Shown: one piece after another, positions 31,709-38,735 of the stretch
How the letters are laid out: every line of letters starts with the position of its first letter
Numbering within the stretch: the stretch's first letter is position 1
NCBI GenBank assembly: GCA_023023105.1
Contig: CP083824.1
Coordinates: 4,216,001-4,280,000, forward strand
Origin: Enterobacter ludwigii
GTDB taxonomy: Bacteria > Pseudomonadota > Gammaproteobacteria > Enterobacterales > Enterobacteriaceae
Reading direction: 5' to 3'
DNA length: 64,000 nucleotides
Notes under the pieces: generated by a model
Told to the model about the DNA's origin: nothing
Seen by the model: only the letters and a program-made list of their open reading frames with translations
Database searches by the model: none
Made by a program: the position numbers and the translations under genes

Positions 31709-33478
31709 TTACTTTTGATTTTCTCCGCTGTTATGAGATGTATCATTCCACATAGGCATCCAGTCTTCTGAGTCGTCGTGAAGCGTGACGTTTGACCTTA
31801 TGCCATGTTTTGTTTTGCGCTTCTGATACTCCTTACCGTATTCAGCCATTGCGCCTGGCATATCCGTACCGAACCTCATCAGCGACACCGGCTTGCTCAG
31901 ACCATTGGCCCGCATGTAAGCCAGATAAGCGTGATACAGATAACGGCGCGGGCTGAATGGCACGATCTCGGCATTGCCAATCAGCATTCCATCACAAACC
32001 ACCGAAGCCATCAGGTAGCCGCAAAAGTCCACCAGTGAATCCCCTTCACGTTTGATGGCCAGCGCTTCTTCTGATTTCTGCTGCTCATGCAAAAGCTGTT
32101 TGGCTTCGTCCTGCCTGGAAAAGCGAGTGAGCAGGTGGCGAATGATTACAGCCAGCTCACCTTCAATCTTCTCGGCCAGCATAGGATCGCGTTCGTTTTC
32201 CGGTACCACTTCGGAGAAGTTGAAAATCACCCGCCGTCTGGAAATCCCCCCGCTTCTGTCGCTGAACGACATGGCATTGTTATTGACGGCAAGCACCACC
32301 GCAGGAATACGGGTTGAATATGGTGCTTTGTGTTTTGGGTCGATAGCCACCTTATCCCCGCCAGTGATAGCTTTAATCCCTGCTCCGTCGCCAGCGTACC
32401 GGGTCATATCCGGCATGATAATCAGCGAATATCCCACTACCAGTGCCCTTTCCCTTGGGTTCTCCAGCGCCGCCATGCTCGCCGATACGGTGTTGGCCTT
32501 GCCCGCCAGCATCGTGCAGATCTCCGCCATAACACTTTTACCACTTCCGCCCGGCCCCGTTACCTCAAGAAACAGCTGCCAGTCGTACCGGTTCGCCAGC
32601 ACCATAAACAGCGCAGACAGTACGCGGTCTGCTTTTCGGTCATTATCCGCCACAGAGCGGCGGAGCCATTTCCAGAAGTTCGGCGCATGGGTTGCCAGAG
32701 TCTCTCCTTCTGCTGGTTCGCTGAATGGCAATTCGCTCGCAACGATAAGCCAGTCCTTTTTATCATGCGGTCGAAATTGGCCTAACCGGGTATCAAAAAC
32801 CCCGTTGCTGAAACCAATAAGATTTCGGGCTGTATTACCCATCACTGGCAGACCCAGCTTCATTGTATCGACAGCGGATTTAATCGCGTTCTGCGAATAG
32901 GCTACTTCGGCATCAATAAAAATTTGCGCCATTTCCCGCTGTAGCTCTTTATCCGAAAGCGGAACCCACACCACGCCGTTGTAATGATGAACCGTGTCGG
33001 AATCAGCATGGATCGCCAGATTGCCATCGTAATGAGCAAGCAGAACCTCCCCGCGCTGGCTGGCTCCCATCTGGTTAAGCGCTGGCGTAGCACTACCCCT
33101 CGTAGTCACCATTAGTGGCTCGTCTTCCAGGCGTTTCATTAATGGCGTCCAGTCCTCTTTCTCACCTTTTTCGTTGATAAACTCAGCATTGGTAACGCCA
33201 GCCTCACACAGCTTATTTGCAATCATGCTGATTTGGTTTTGCTCGATAAGTCCGGCCTGACAGACACGGGCAAACCGACGGCCTTTATCAACAATGCGCA
33301 GGTGGGGCAATTCCGCCAGTTGGGTGTGATCCAGAACCACAGGCGGAACATCGTCTCCATGCTCGCCCTTCCCTTTCTGGTAATCCTGAGCGGCTTTCCA
33401 TGCTCCCGTTCCAGCAAAGATGATGGCCTCCTCCATTTTGTCGCGCGGGAGGGTTTTCACATTAGGCGCGTTTTTCAC
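31709..33478 (-). CDS. P4-family primase/helicase
   Basis: 589 residues from a GTG at 33478 with GGAGG seven bases upstream; it overlaps the preceding ORF by 17 bases. A longer in-frame start at 33568 lies inside that ORF. The C-terminal superfamily 3 helicase of the D5/P4-alpha type has Walker A GPGGSGKS (about 308-315), and SLIIMPDMTRYAGDGAGIKAITGGDKVAIDPKHK follows. The N-terminal half is not a clear Toprim domain. It should open the iteron origin just downstream and drive autonomous replication of the excised element. Confidence 0.9.
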   Translation of the reverse strand: MKNAPNVKTLPRDKMEEAIIFAGTGAWKAAQDYQKGKGEHGDDVPPVVLDHTQLAELPHLRIVDKGRRFARVCQAGLIEQNQISMIANKLCEAGVTNAEFINEKGEKEDWTPLMKRLEDEPLMVTTRGSATPALNQMGASQRGEVLLAHYDGNLAIHADSDTVHHYNGVVWVPLSDKELQREMAQIFIDAEVAYSQNAIKSAVDTMKLGLPVMGNTARNLIGFSNGVFDTRLGQFRPHDKKDWLIVASELPFSEPAEGETLATHAPNFWKWLRRSVADNDRKADRVLSALFMVLANRYDWQLFLEVTGPGGSGKSVMAEICTMLAGKANTVSASMAALENPRERALVVGYSLIIMPDMTRYAGDGAGIKAITGGDKVAIDPKHKAPYSTRIPAVVLAVNNNAMSFSDRSGGISRRRVIFNFSEVVPENERDPMLAEKIEGELAVIIRHLLTRFSRQDEAKQLLHEQQKSEEALAIKREGDSLVDFCGYLMASVVCDGMLIGNAEIVPFSPRRYLYHAYLAYMRANGLSKPVSLMRFGTDMPGAMAEYGKEYQKRKTKHGIRSNVTLHDDSEDWMPMWNDTSHNSGENQK

Positions 33479-33674
33479 TGTAAGCCTCCTGCGCTTTCTG
33501 CAGACGATCTTTTGACTCATGAACCAAGCTGAAAATGGCGGCCACACAGTTAGATTCGTGTTCATCACCTTCGCCGAGGGAGTTCATCCAGATTTCCAGC
33601 ATAGCCAGAGCCTGATTGCTGTATGCCAGTGCGTCTTCGGCGTGCATCAGGACTTCAAAAGGAACCTGTCTCAT
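33462..33674 (-). CDS. Small satellite ORF before the primase
   Basis: 70 residues, acidic N-terminal half with a helix-rich sequence (LMHAEDALAYSNQALAMLEIWMNSLGEGDEHESN). The ATG overlaps the stop of the 64-residue ORF as ATGA, and its end overlaps the primase start by 17 bases. Similar small ORFs precede the alpha gene in P4-like satellites. Function unknown. Confidence 0.65.
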   Translation of the reverse strand: MRQVPFEVLMHAEDALAYSNQALAMLEIWMNSLGEGDEHESNCVAAIFSLVHESKDRLQKAQEAYSEKRA

Positions 33675-33865
33675 TTTGTCTCTCCCATGTGCAGCTCGGC
33701 GACTAATGCCCGGTGGATTTCCTGATTAAAATCACAGGCAATAGAAATCAGATTCAGCAGCGTTTCTGAACATTCACCAGAGGCTTTTTCCAGGATGGTT
33801 TCGTAAAGTGATGAAGCCAGCGCTGATTTATATTCGGCCTGCTCCAGACAGATTGGATCACGCAT
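33671..33865 (-). CDS. Small satellite ORF
   Basis: 64 residues (MRDPICLEQAEYKSALASSLYETILEKASGE...), helical and acidic. It overlaps the Icd-like gene by 8 bases upstream and the next ORF by 4 bases downstream, so Icd-like, ORF64, ORF70 and primase form one coupled run. Function unknown. Confidence 0.6.
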   Translation of the reverse strand: MRDPICLEQAEYKSALASSLYETILEKASGECSETLLNLISIACDFNQEIHRALVAELHMGETK

Positions 33866-34046
33866 GGCGCACCTCCACAGGCAGACGGCCAGCGAATACC
33901 ATCACGCAGCCAGCCGGTGATTGCTCACGGGCTTCGCGCTCAGTGGTAGCGGTGATGTGAATGACGTTGCGCCCGATGGCGCTCAGTGCAAGAAAACGCC
34001 AGATGTAGGACTTCCGCCCTTGCGGGTGTGTGATATGATCTTTCAT
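33858..34046 (-). CDS. Icd-like small protein (P4 kil/host division inhibitor family)
   Basis: 62 residues from an ATG at 34046 with GAGGA four bases upstream. The sequence YIWRFLALSAIGRNVIHITATTEREAREQSPAGCVMVFAGRLPVEVRHA matches the Icd-like proteins of P4-type satellites, which are linked to inhibition of host cell division. The same frame stays open up to 34940, but the upstream part lies antisense to a ribbon-helix-helix gene and over a P4-like non-coding region, so I use the short form. It opens the coupled run leading to the primase. Confidence 0.7.
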   Translation of the reverse strand: MKDHITHPQGRKSYIWRFLALSAIGRNVIHITATTEREAREQSPAGCVMVFAGRLPVEVRHA

Positions 34047-34185
34047 AGCTTCCTCGATACGTAACTTATCGGTGGAGGTCAGACGCCCTGGCACTGTTCC
34101 CGCAGTCCGGGGCGTTGTCTTTTGCATGTTCGTCGTGATAACGTACGTACATAACAAAATCCATGCTATAAGGTTACGTACGTAC
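34047..34185. promoter_or_regulatory. Divergent control region with ACGTACGTACAT repeats
   Basis: 139 bases between the Icd-like gene (minus) and the ribbon-helix-helix gene (plus). ACGTACGTACAT occurs twice in the same orientation, at 34141-34152 and 34176-34187, 35 bases apart; its core ACGTACGT is self-complementary. The second copy overlaps the plus-strand start codon. This is the pattern expected for an operator bound by the adjacent regulator. Confidence 0.6.
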
Positions 34186-34377
34186 ATGTCAACTATCAAA
34201 CGAGATAAAACACCAAAAGGAGAAGGGCTGTCGCCTACTTTCCAGATCCGAATCACTCCAGAATTACGGCAGCAGCTTAATGATGCCGCAGAACGTGAGG
34301 GCGTTAGTCTCGGTAATTGGTTGAAAGAACTGGCCCGCGCGGAATTGCGCCGACAGGGCATCGAGCCAAAAGGCTGA
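34186..34377 (+). CDS. Ribbon-helix-helix (Arc/MetJ-type) regulator
   Basis: 63 residues: a basic N-terminus, a beta strand TFQIRITPELRQQL and helices NDAAEREGVSLGNWLKELARAELRRQ, the Arc-type ribbon-helix-helix plan. It is the only plus-strand gene of the element. The ATG at 34186 lies within an ACGTACGTACAT repeat, so autorepression is likely and the protein may be the element's repressor. A further in-frame extension upstream (34072) covers the operator region and was not used. Confidence 0.75.
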   Translation: MSTIKRDKTPKGEGLSPTFQIRITPELRQQLNDAAEREGVSLGNWLKELARAELRRQGIEPKG

Positions 34378-34939
34378 ACAGGGTTACTCCCCGTAATGCT
34401 GTGGACTGCCCCTCTTAAAAAGGGTCTGTTTTGCGCATATCTTTTTGCTGCTTGGTTAACCTCGTGACTTTGAGGTACTACCCTCTCGTAAGCCAAATCT
34501 GGATTACGGTACAAAACTGTACGTTGTTGATTTCCCTCGTAGAGCAAAAATGCGCTGCCATTGCAGCTCTCTACGTTATTCGTCGGAACCTCTGAACCTA
34601 AGCAGTGTTGATGTTCAAGCGAACCCGAATACTGTTCGTGCTTGTTGCTCGCCAATTCTCGCGTTTCGCGATAATTACGCAAATTCAGTAAGTTGAGTAT
34701 GTTCTGAGCAAGACGTGAATTCCCGTCTTGATTTTTTTTCAATGGGTTGCAATGTCCGTACGTTAAACGTACGCGGTTGTTTAAACTCGGCATATCACCG
34801 AGCTTGATTTGCGCGTGCGAATTTCGTCGGCTCAAATTCTGCGCAACCATGATTGAGTTATGCAAATAGCACGCGGCTAACTCAAAAGGACTTGAGCGCC
34901 CCCAAACGGGGGAGCGCAAAATTTTAGGCATAAGACGCA
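34378..34939 (-). other. P4-immunity-like region, no supported gene
   Basis: 562 bases between the regulator and the Rha-like gene. A long minus-strand frame crosses it, but composition and lack of domains make protein coding doubtful. I see a two-part hairpin at 34539-34574 (GTAGAG/CTCTAC enclosing GCTGC-CATT-GCAGC) and a near-perfect palindrome CGTACGTTAAACGTACG at 34757-34773 that shares the ACGTACG core with the operator repeats. In phage P4 the equivalent place encodes the CI immunity RNA and its targets. This region may hold a similar small RNA. Confidence 0.4.
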
Positions 34940-35650
34940 TCAGCGAATCTCCAACACTGGCGATGAAGTGATCAGGCTGGCGAACGCATCCATACGGCGG
35001 GCAACTTCACGCACCGCATCGCCTGGACTCATGCCATTACGCACCGCCTCATTAAAGGCCGCCTGTTCGATTTTCTGCATCACCACCAACAGCCCCAATT
35101 GCTGTTCGTCTGCGGTACCGCGCTCACCATCAGACAAACCAGCCACGCGGTTTTCAGCGCGGGCCAGATTGATGTAATGGTGCCGTTGTGCGCCCAGGGC
35201 TTTTAATCCGTCGCGGCTTTCGTGGTAGCCAGGCAGGTACTCACGGCGGATAGGTTCTGCGGCGCGGCGCTTAGTGAATGCCTTCGTAACATCCAGCTTG
35301 AACTGGTTAATACGTTCAGGATCACGCCCTCGGGTGATACGCAGCAGATAGTCGAGCTGCGGCTCATTCAGCAGATAACTAATCTCAGGACGCCCACGCT
35401 TTCGGCCGGATTTTCCCGATTTCAAATCGGTTAATTCCTTGAGTGACTGACGAGGCAGTGATCCCAGCTCGCGCAATCTGCTCTGGTGCGATTTAATCGT
35501 CGCGCTTAGGCTTTCATGTTGTATTCCGGCTCGCTCTGAAATAAGGCGGGAATCTATACGCGGCTCCGATTTGTGATTAATTAAAATATCGCTCTGGCTG
35601 GCTTCAGGGTGAGCGAATCCCTGCCCGTTGAGGGCATTAATTTTTTTCAT
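34940..35650 (-). CDS. Rha-like phage regulatory protein
   Basis: 236 residues. The block IDSRLISERAGIQHESLSATIKSHQSRLRELG...RGRPEISYLLNEPQLDYLLRITRGRDPERINQFKLDVTKAF (about 32-127) matches the Rha-type DNA-binding domain (phiP27/P22 Rha). A helical C-terminal domain (about 150-225) follows. Rha-type proteins act in phage gene regulation and were found to interfere with growth in IHF-deficient hosts. It is 20 bases downstream of the AlpA-like gene. Confidence 0.75.
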   Translation of the reverse strand: MKKINALNGQGFAHPEASQSDILINHKSEPRIDSRLISERAGIQHESLSATIKSHQSRLRELGSLPRQSLKELTDLKSGKSGRKRGRPEISYLLNEPQLDYLLRITRGRDPERINQFKLDVTKAFTKRRAAEPIRREYLPGYHESRDGLKALGAQRHHYINLARAENRVAGLSDGERGTADEQQLGLLVVMQKIEQAAFNEAVRNGMSPGDAVREVARRMDAFASLITSSPVLEIR

Positions 35651-35670
35651 CTCTGATTACCTGTGGTTAA

Positions 35671-35955
35671 TTAAGCAGATTTGCGGCTGTATGGGTTATT
35701 GACGTTCTCTACTGCAGGCGGATTACGAACCCACCAGAGCACATCAGAAAGAAGCCAGGCACAGCTATTGCGGCCGAAGTGGCAGCGTGGCGGGAAACGC
35801 CCCTGCTGCTCCATTTTCCAACGGCTGGAACGGGAAAGGCTGGTGATCTCGCTACATTCTTCTTCACGGATCCGACGGTCGAACTTAAAGCCGTACTCTT
35901 CTAAAAGGGTGCGGCGCTGCTCAGGATTTGGCGGGGTAAAGGTGATATTTTGCAT
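35671..35955 (-). CDS. AlpA-like transcriptional activator
   Basis: 94 residues. The AlpA/MerR-like motif ECSEITSLSRSSRWKMEQQGRFPPRCHFGRNSCAWLLSDVLWWV (about 33-76) is the standard winged-helix excisionase/activator fold. In P4-like satellites and Gram-negative PICIs, AlpA switches on excision and replication genes. The 103-base gap upstream (35956-36058) should hold its promoter. Confidence 0.85.
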   Translation of the reverse strand: MQNITFTPPNPEQRRTLLEEYGFKFDRRIREEECSEITSLSRSSRWKMEQQGRFPPRCHFGRNSCAWLLSDVLWWVRNPPAVENVNNPYSRKSA

Positions 35956-36058
35956 GTTGCCTCCACTGTTTCTACGTTTTGTGGAGGCTATTATTTGCTA
36001 TTAAAAAGCATGGTTCACTATTAGATAATTTTTAATTATTTCTATATGGATTTCCCGA

Positions 36059-36847
36059 TTAAAATGAATCCATAGCTTTGCGCTTTAATATTTCTATAGA
36101 AAAATCTGCGGAAAAATTTCTAATGAACGGTTTGATCGTTTGAGCGATACCAATGGCGTCATACTCTGCATTAGGAAACAGGGCTAAAGATAAAACTCTG
36201 TTAGTGATTGTTGCATTGTTAATTTTAGCCCACTCCATAAGGTCTAACATTGGCAATATCTTGTAATCGAATATTTTCTTTTTGATTACACTCCAGCTAT
36301 TACTTAACTTACAACTATTTTCACTTTTCCTTTCAAGATCCATTCGCCATATTGGCAACAATGCAGCCAAATCGCTTAATAAAATTTCATCAGGCCAAGA
36401 CAAATCTAAAGTAATGTGCATTTGATCATTATCGCTTATGGTCTTACTTACAGACCTTTTTTGTCCACGCAATGAGCGATTAATTTTATTTTCATCAATA
36501 TAATGAGAGGCTTTCTTAGACAACTGCATCACATCAATTAATCTTAAAGGCTCAACACCTCCGACGGCATCCATTTGCCATTCAGAATATTTTTTTCTTT
36601 TTATTTTCTCTGCAAATAATTTTCCGCTCAGCGGCCGAATTGGGTTACTAAATCTTTCTTCCATAAATGAAGCGAACTCATTTCTTGCTCCGGGATAGGT
36701 ATCAAGCCATTCAAAATCATCATTAGCAACTTCCATTCTCATAGCTAACTGATTAATTAAATCAAGATCACTCAGCCCATTGATAGAATTGTAATTGTCC
36801 AATGAAAACCATTTCGGCAAATCGGTCATTTTATTTATCTTTTTCAT
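36059..36847 (-). CDS. DUF6387-like protein beside the integrase
   Basis: 262 residues beginning MKKINKMTDLPKWFSLDNYNSINGLSDLDLINQLAMRM; I recognise the DLPKWF.LDNY start as that of the DUF6387 family, often encoded next to P4-type integrases. It has no membrane segment or catalytic motif I can name. Its start overlaps the integrase stop as ATGA, so the two are co-translated. It is visibly AT-rich compared with int. Function unknown; a role in integration control or defence are both possible. Confidence 0.55.
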   Translation of the reverse strand: MKKINKMTDLPKWFSLDNYNSINGLSDLDLINQLAMRMEVANDDFEWLDTYPGARNEFASFMEERFSNPIRPLSGKLFAEKIKRKKYSEWQMDAVGGVEPLRLIDVMQLSKKASHYIDENKINRSLRGQKRSVSKTISDNDQMHITLDLSWPDEILLSDLAALLPIWRMDLERKSENSCKLSNSWSVIKKKIFDYKILPMLDLMEWAKINNATITNRVLSLALFPNAEYDAIGIAQTIKPFIRNFSADFSIEILKRKAMDSF

Positions 36848-38067
36848 TTCTCACCAGCCTTTAAAATAACAATATTCGAGTGATTACCCGCCAAAATATC
36901 GAGACGGTCATACCATTTATTCAGCGCATCCAGTTTCTCAGGCAAGTACAGACTACGGTTGTAAATCGCCATGACGCCCGGCATTGAGTGCCCCAACAAC
37001 TGTTCGACAACGTGTGGTGCTATACCCATATTATTCATATGCGTTGCTAAAGTTCGTCTTAGATCGTGCAGTGTCCATGGTTCAGAATGCCCCAGCTTTT
37101 TATAAACGCCGCGGCCCCACTGACTTACCGCTTCACTGCCTTTAACCGACCCAAGCAAAAGGCCGGATCGTTTCGTTTCATCATGCAGTATTTCAATGAA
37201 TTTGCGCATGGCATCCGGCACAGGTCTTACAATCTTCTCGCCGCCCTTGCTGTGCTCTTTGGGAACTGTCCAGACCCAGGCATCCATATCCCATTCACTC
37301 CACTCTGATAGCCTGGCCTCCTGCGTTCGGCACCCAAACACCATTAGGATTGTCAGTAGCCTGGTGTAGTAAGGCATGAAGCAAGTGCCAGAGGAAATGG
37401 CAGCCCATAAATCGCCAGCCTCTTTATCGTTTAATACCCGGTCTTTTTTTGCCTGTTTTTTACCGACATCTGGAATTGTTAAATCTTCAAGCGCGGTACT
37501 CACAGCATAGCGACGAACCCGGCAGAATTTCAGGGCTTGTTTGCACATCTGGAACACATAACCTGCGGCGACTGGAGTTTTCTTTTTCATCCTGTCAAAG
37601 CAGTCAAGCCAGTATCGTGTTTCACAGTCAGCGAGCGCCATTTTCCCTATATAAGGATAAATGTGTTTTCGCAGCTCCGCTTTGTGCCGTTCAACATTCG
37701 CGCGGTTCTCTTCTGCATATTCGCGTATCCAGTATTCTATAGCTTCCTTAACAGTGACCGGTTTAAGCGTTTCCTGAGTGGTCAGCGCCAACTGGTGCTT
37801 TGGATCTTTACCTGAGGCCAGCCATTGGCGGCATTTATCACGCGAAGAACGGGCTTCTTTGAGGCTCATATCCGGGTATCGTCCCAGAGTAAGACGATGC
37901 AGCTTCTGCCCGTCGAGTCGGTAAGTAAACACCCAGCTAATACCACCAGCTTTCGTTACCTTGGCGCTCAGCCCGGCACCATCAGCATAGAACTCAATCT
38001 TACTGGCCGGGATACCATGTAATCCCTTTAACTTCCTGTCGCTCAGTTTGTTAAGTTCGCCAGCCAT
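36844..38067 (-). CDS. int: P4-type tyrosine integrase
   Basis: 407 residues: an N-terminal DUF4102 arm-binding domain (1-85), a core-binding SAM-like domain (100-195) and a catalytic domain with R247 (GCRTQEAR), K274 (HSKGGE), H334-x-x-R337 (HDLRRT), H360 (LLGH) and nucleophile Y369 (AIYNRS). All active-site residues are present. The gene starts 19 bases from the arm-type decamers at 38086-38107 and reads away from attR, so Int may repress its own promoter. It inserts the element in the 3' end of fis. Confidence 0.95.
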   Translation of the reverse strand: MAGELNKLSDRKLKGLHGIPASKIEFYADGAGLSAKVTKAGGISWVFTYRLDGQKLHRLTLGRYPDMSLKEARSSRDKCRQWLASGKDPKHQLALTTQETLKPVTVKEAIEYWIREYAEENRANVERHKAELRKHIYPYIGKMALADCETRYWLDCFDRMKKKTPVAAGYVFQMCKQALKFCRVRRYAVSTALEDLTIPDVGKKQAKKDRVLNDKEAGDLWAAISSGTCFMPYYTRLLTILMVFGCRTQEARLSEWSEWDMDAWVWTVPKEHSKGGEKIVRPVPDAMRKFIEILHDETKRSGLLLGSVKGSEAVSQWGRGVYKKLGHSEPWTLHDLRRTLATHMNNMGIAPHVVEQLLGHSMPGVMAIYNRSLYLPEKLDALNKWYDRLDILAGNHSNIVILKAGEK

Positions 38068-38085
38068 AGACCACCCAGCCCAAAG

Positions 38086-38107
38086 TGTTTATACAAATGT
38101 TTATACA
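38086..38107. repeat. Arm-type integrase sites, right pair
   Basis: TGTTTATACA at 38086-38095 and 38098-38107, with the same spacing and orientation as the pair at 21641-21662. The pair lies in the integrase upstream region. A weaker copy (AATTTATACA) is nearby at about 38165-38174. Confidence 0.7.
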
Positions 38108-38237
38108 GAATTGCTTGCATAATAGCATAAACAAAGAAAAACACTGGAACAATATACAGGCATGAATTTATACAACACATTGATTATTATATGAATATTA
38201 TAATCATCTAAAAGCATGAAAACAGCTAATATGACAG

Positions 38238-38317
38238 TACGGCATGAACTAATTCCGATTAGCGAAATGCATGTTTAAAAAGGCGCTACCTGGCATGGGG
38301 ATGCGCCTTTTTTATTG
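38238..38317. repeat. attR: right attachment repeat (original fis end)
   Basis: TACGGCATGAACT followed by TAA, then the hairpin terminator AAAAAGGCGCT...GCGCCTTTTTT (38277-38314). It keeps the E. coli-like stop codon of fis and so is probably the displaced chromosomal copy. The chromosome resumes from here with yhdU. Confidence 0.85.
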
Positions 38318-38431
38318 CCCGCACCTGTGACCGTCAATGCTTTGTAAACCTTCACTTATCCCGCTTTTAAACCGCGACGTTTCGTGTATATTTCCACCAC
38401 ATTACTGACTCTCTTCTCGCGGAATGACACA

Positions 38432-38596
38432 ATGATTCGTAAATACTGGTGGCTGGTTGTCTTCGCAATCTCCATTTTCATTTTCGATGCACTCCTGATG
38501 CAGTGGATTGAACTGATGAGCACCGAAACCGATAAGTGTCGCAATATGAACTCCGTCAATCCGCTGAAATTAGTGAACTGTTCAGAACTCGACTAA
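38432..38596 (+). CDS. yhdU: Small membrane protein YhdU (DUF2556)
   Basis: 54 residues from the ATG at 38432 (MIRKYWWLVVFAISIFIF...CRNMNSVNPLKLVNCSELD), matching E. coli YhdU nearly residue for residue, with one membrane segment (about 5-25). An upstream in-frame start at 38384 was rejected. It is followed by a palindrome AGGGATTTAAATCCCT at 38640-38655 that may terminate it. The function is unknown. Confidence 0.88.
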   Translation: MIRKYWWLVVFAISIFIFDALLMQWIELMSTETDKCRNMNSVNPLKLVNCSELD

Positions 38597-38735
38597 GCCT
38601 CTTTCCCCGCCAGCCTCCCTGTTATTACACACTAAAAACAGGGATTTAAATCCCTTTGAGCCATTACTTTCCGATGATAATGTCTCGCCCTTCTCAACCG
38701 CTCTGGCGTAACGTCAAACTCGAGTAGAACCGACC

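Noticed and set aside
33858..34940. One 360-residue minus-strand protein covering the Icd-like region
   Set aside because: Only the last 62 residues look like a known family and have a good ribosome site; the rest is antisense to a clear ribbon-helix-helix gene and lies over a non-coding control region. It might still be an Ash-type frame, so I recorded the short form only.
21560..38250. Intact tailed prophage
   Set aside because: There are no tail tube, tape measure, fibre, holin or lysin genes, and the whole element is only about 16.7 kb with complete head genes, so satellite fits better than prophage or random remnant.
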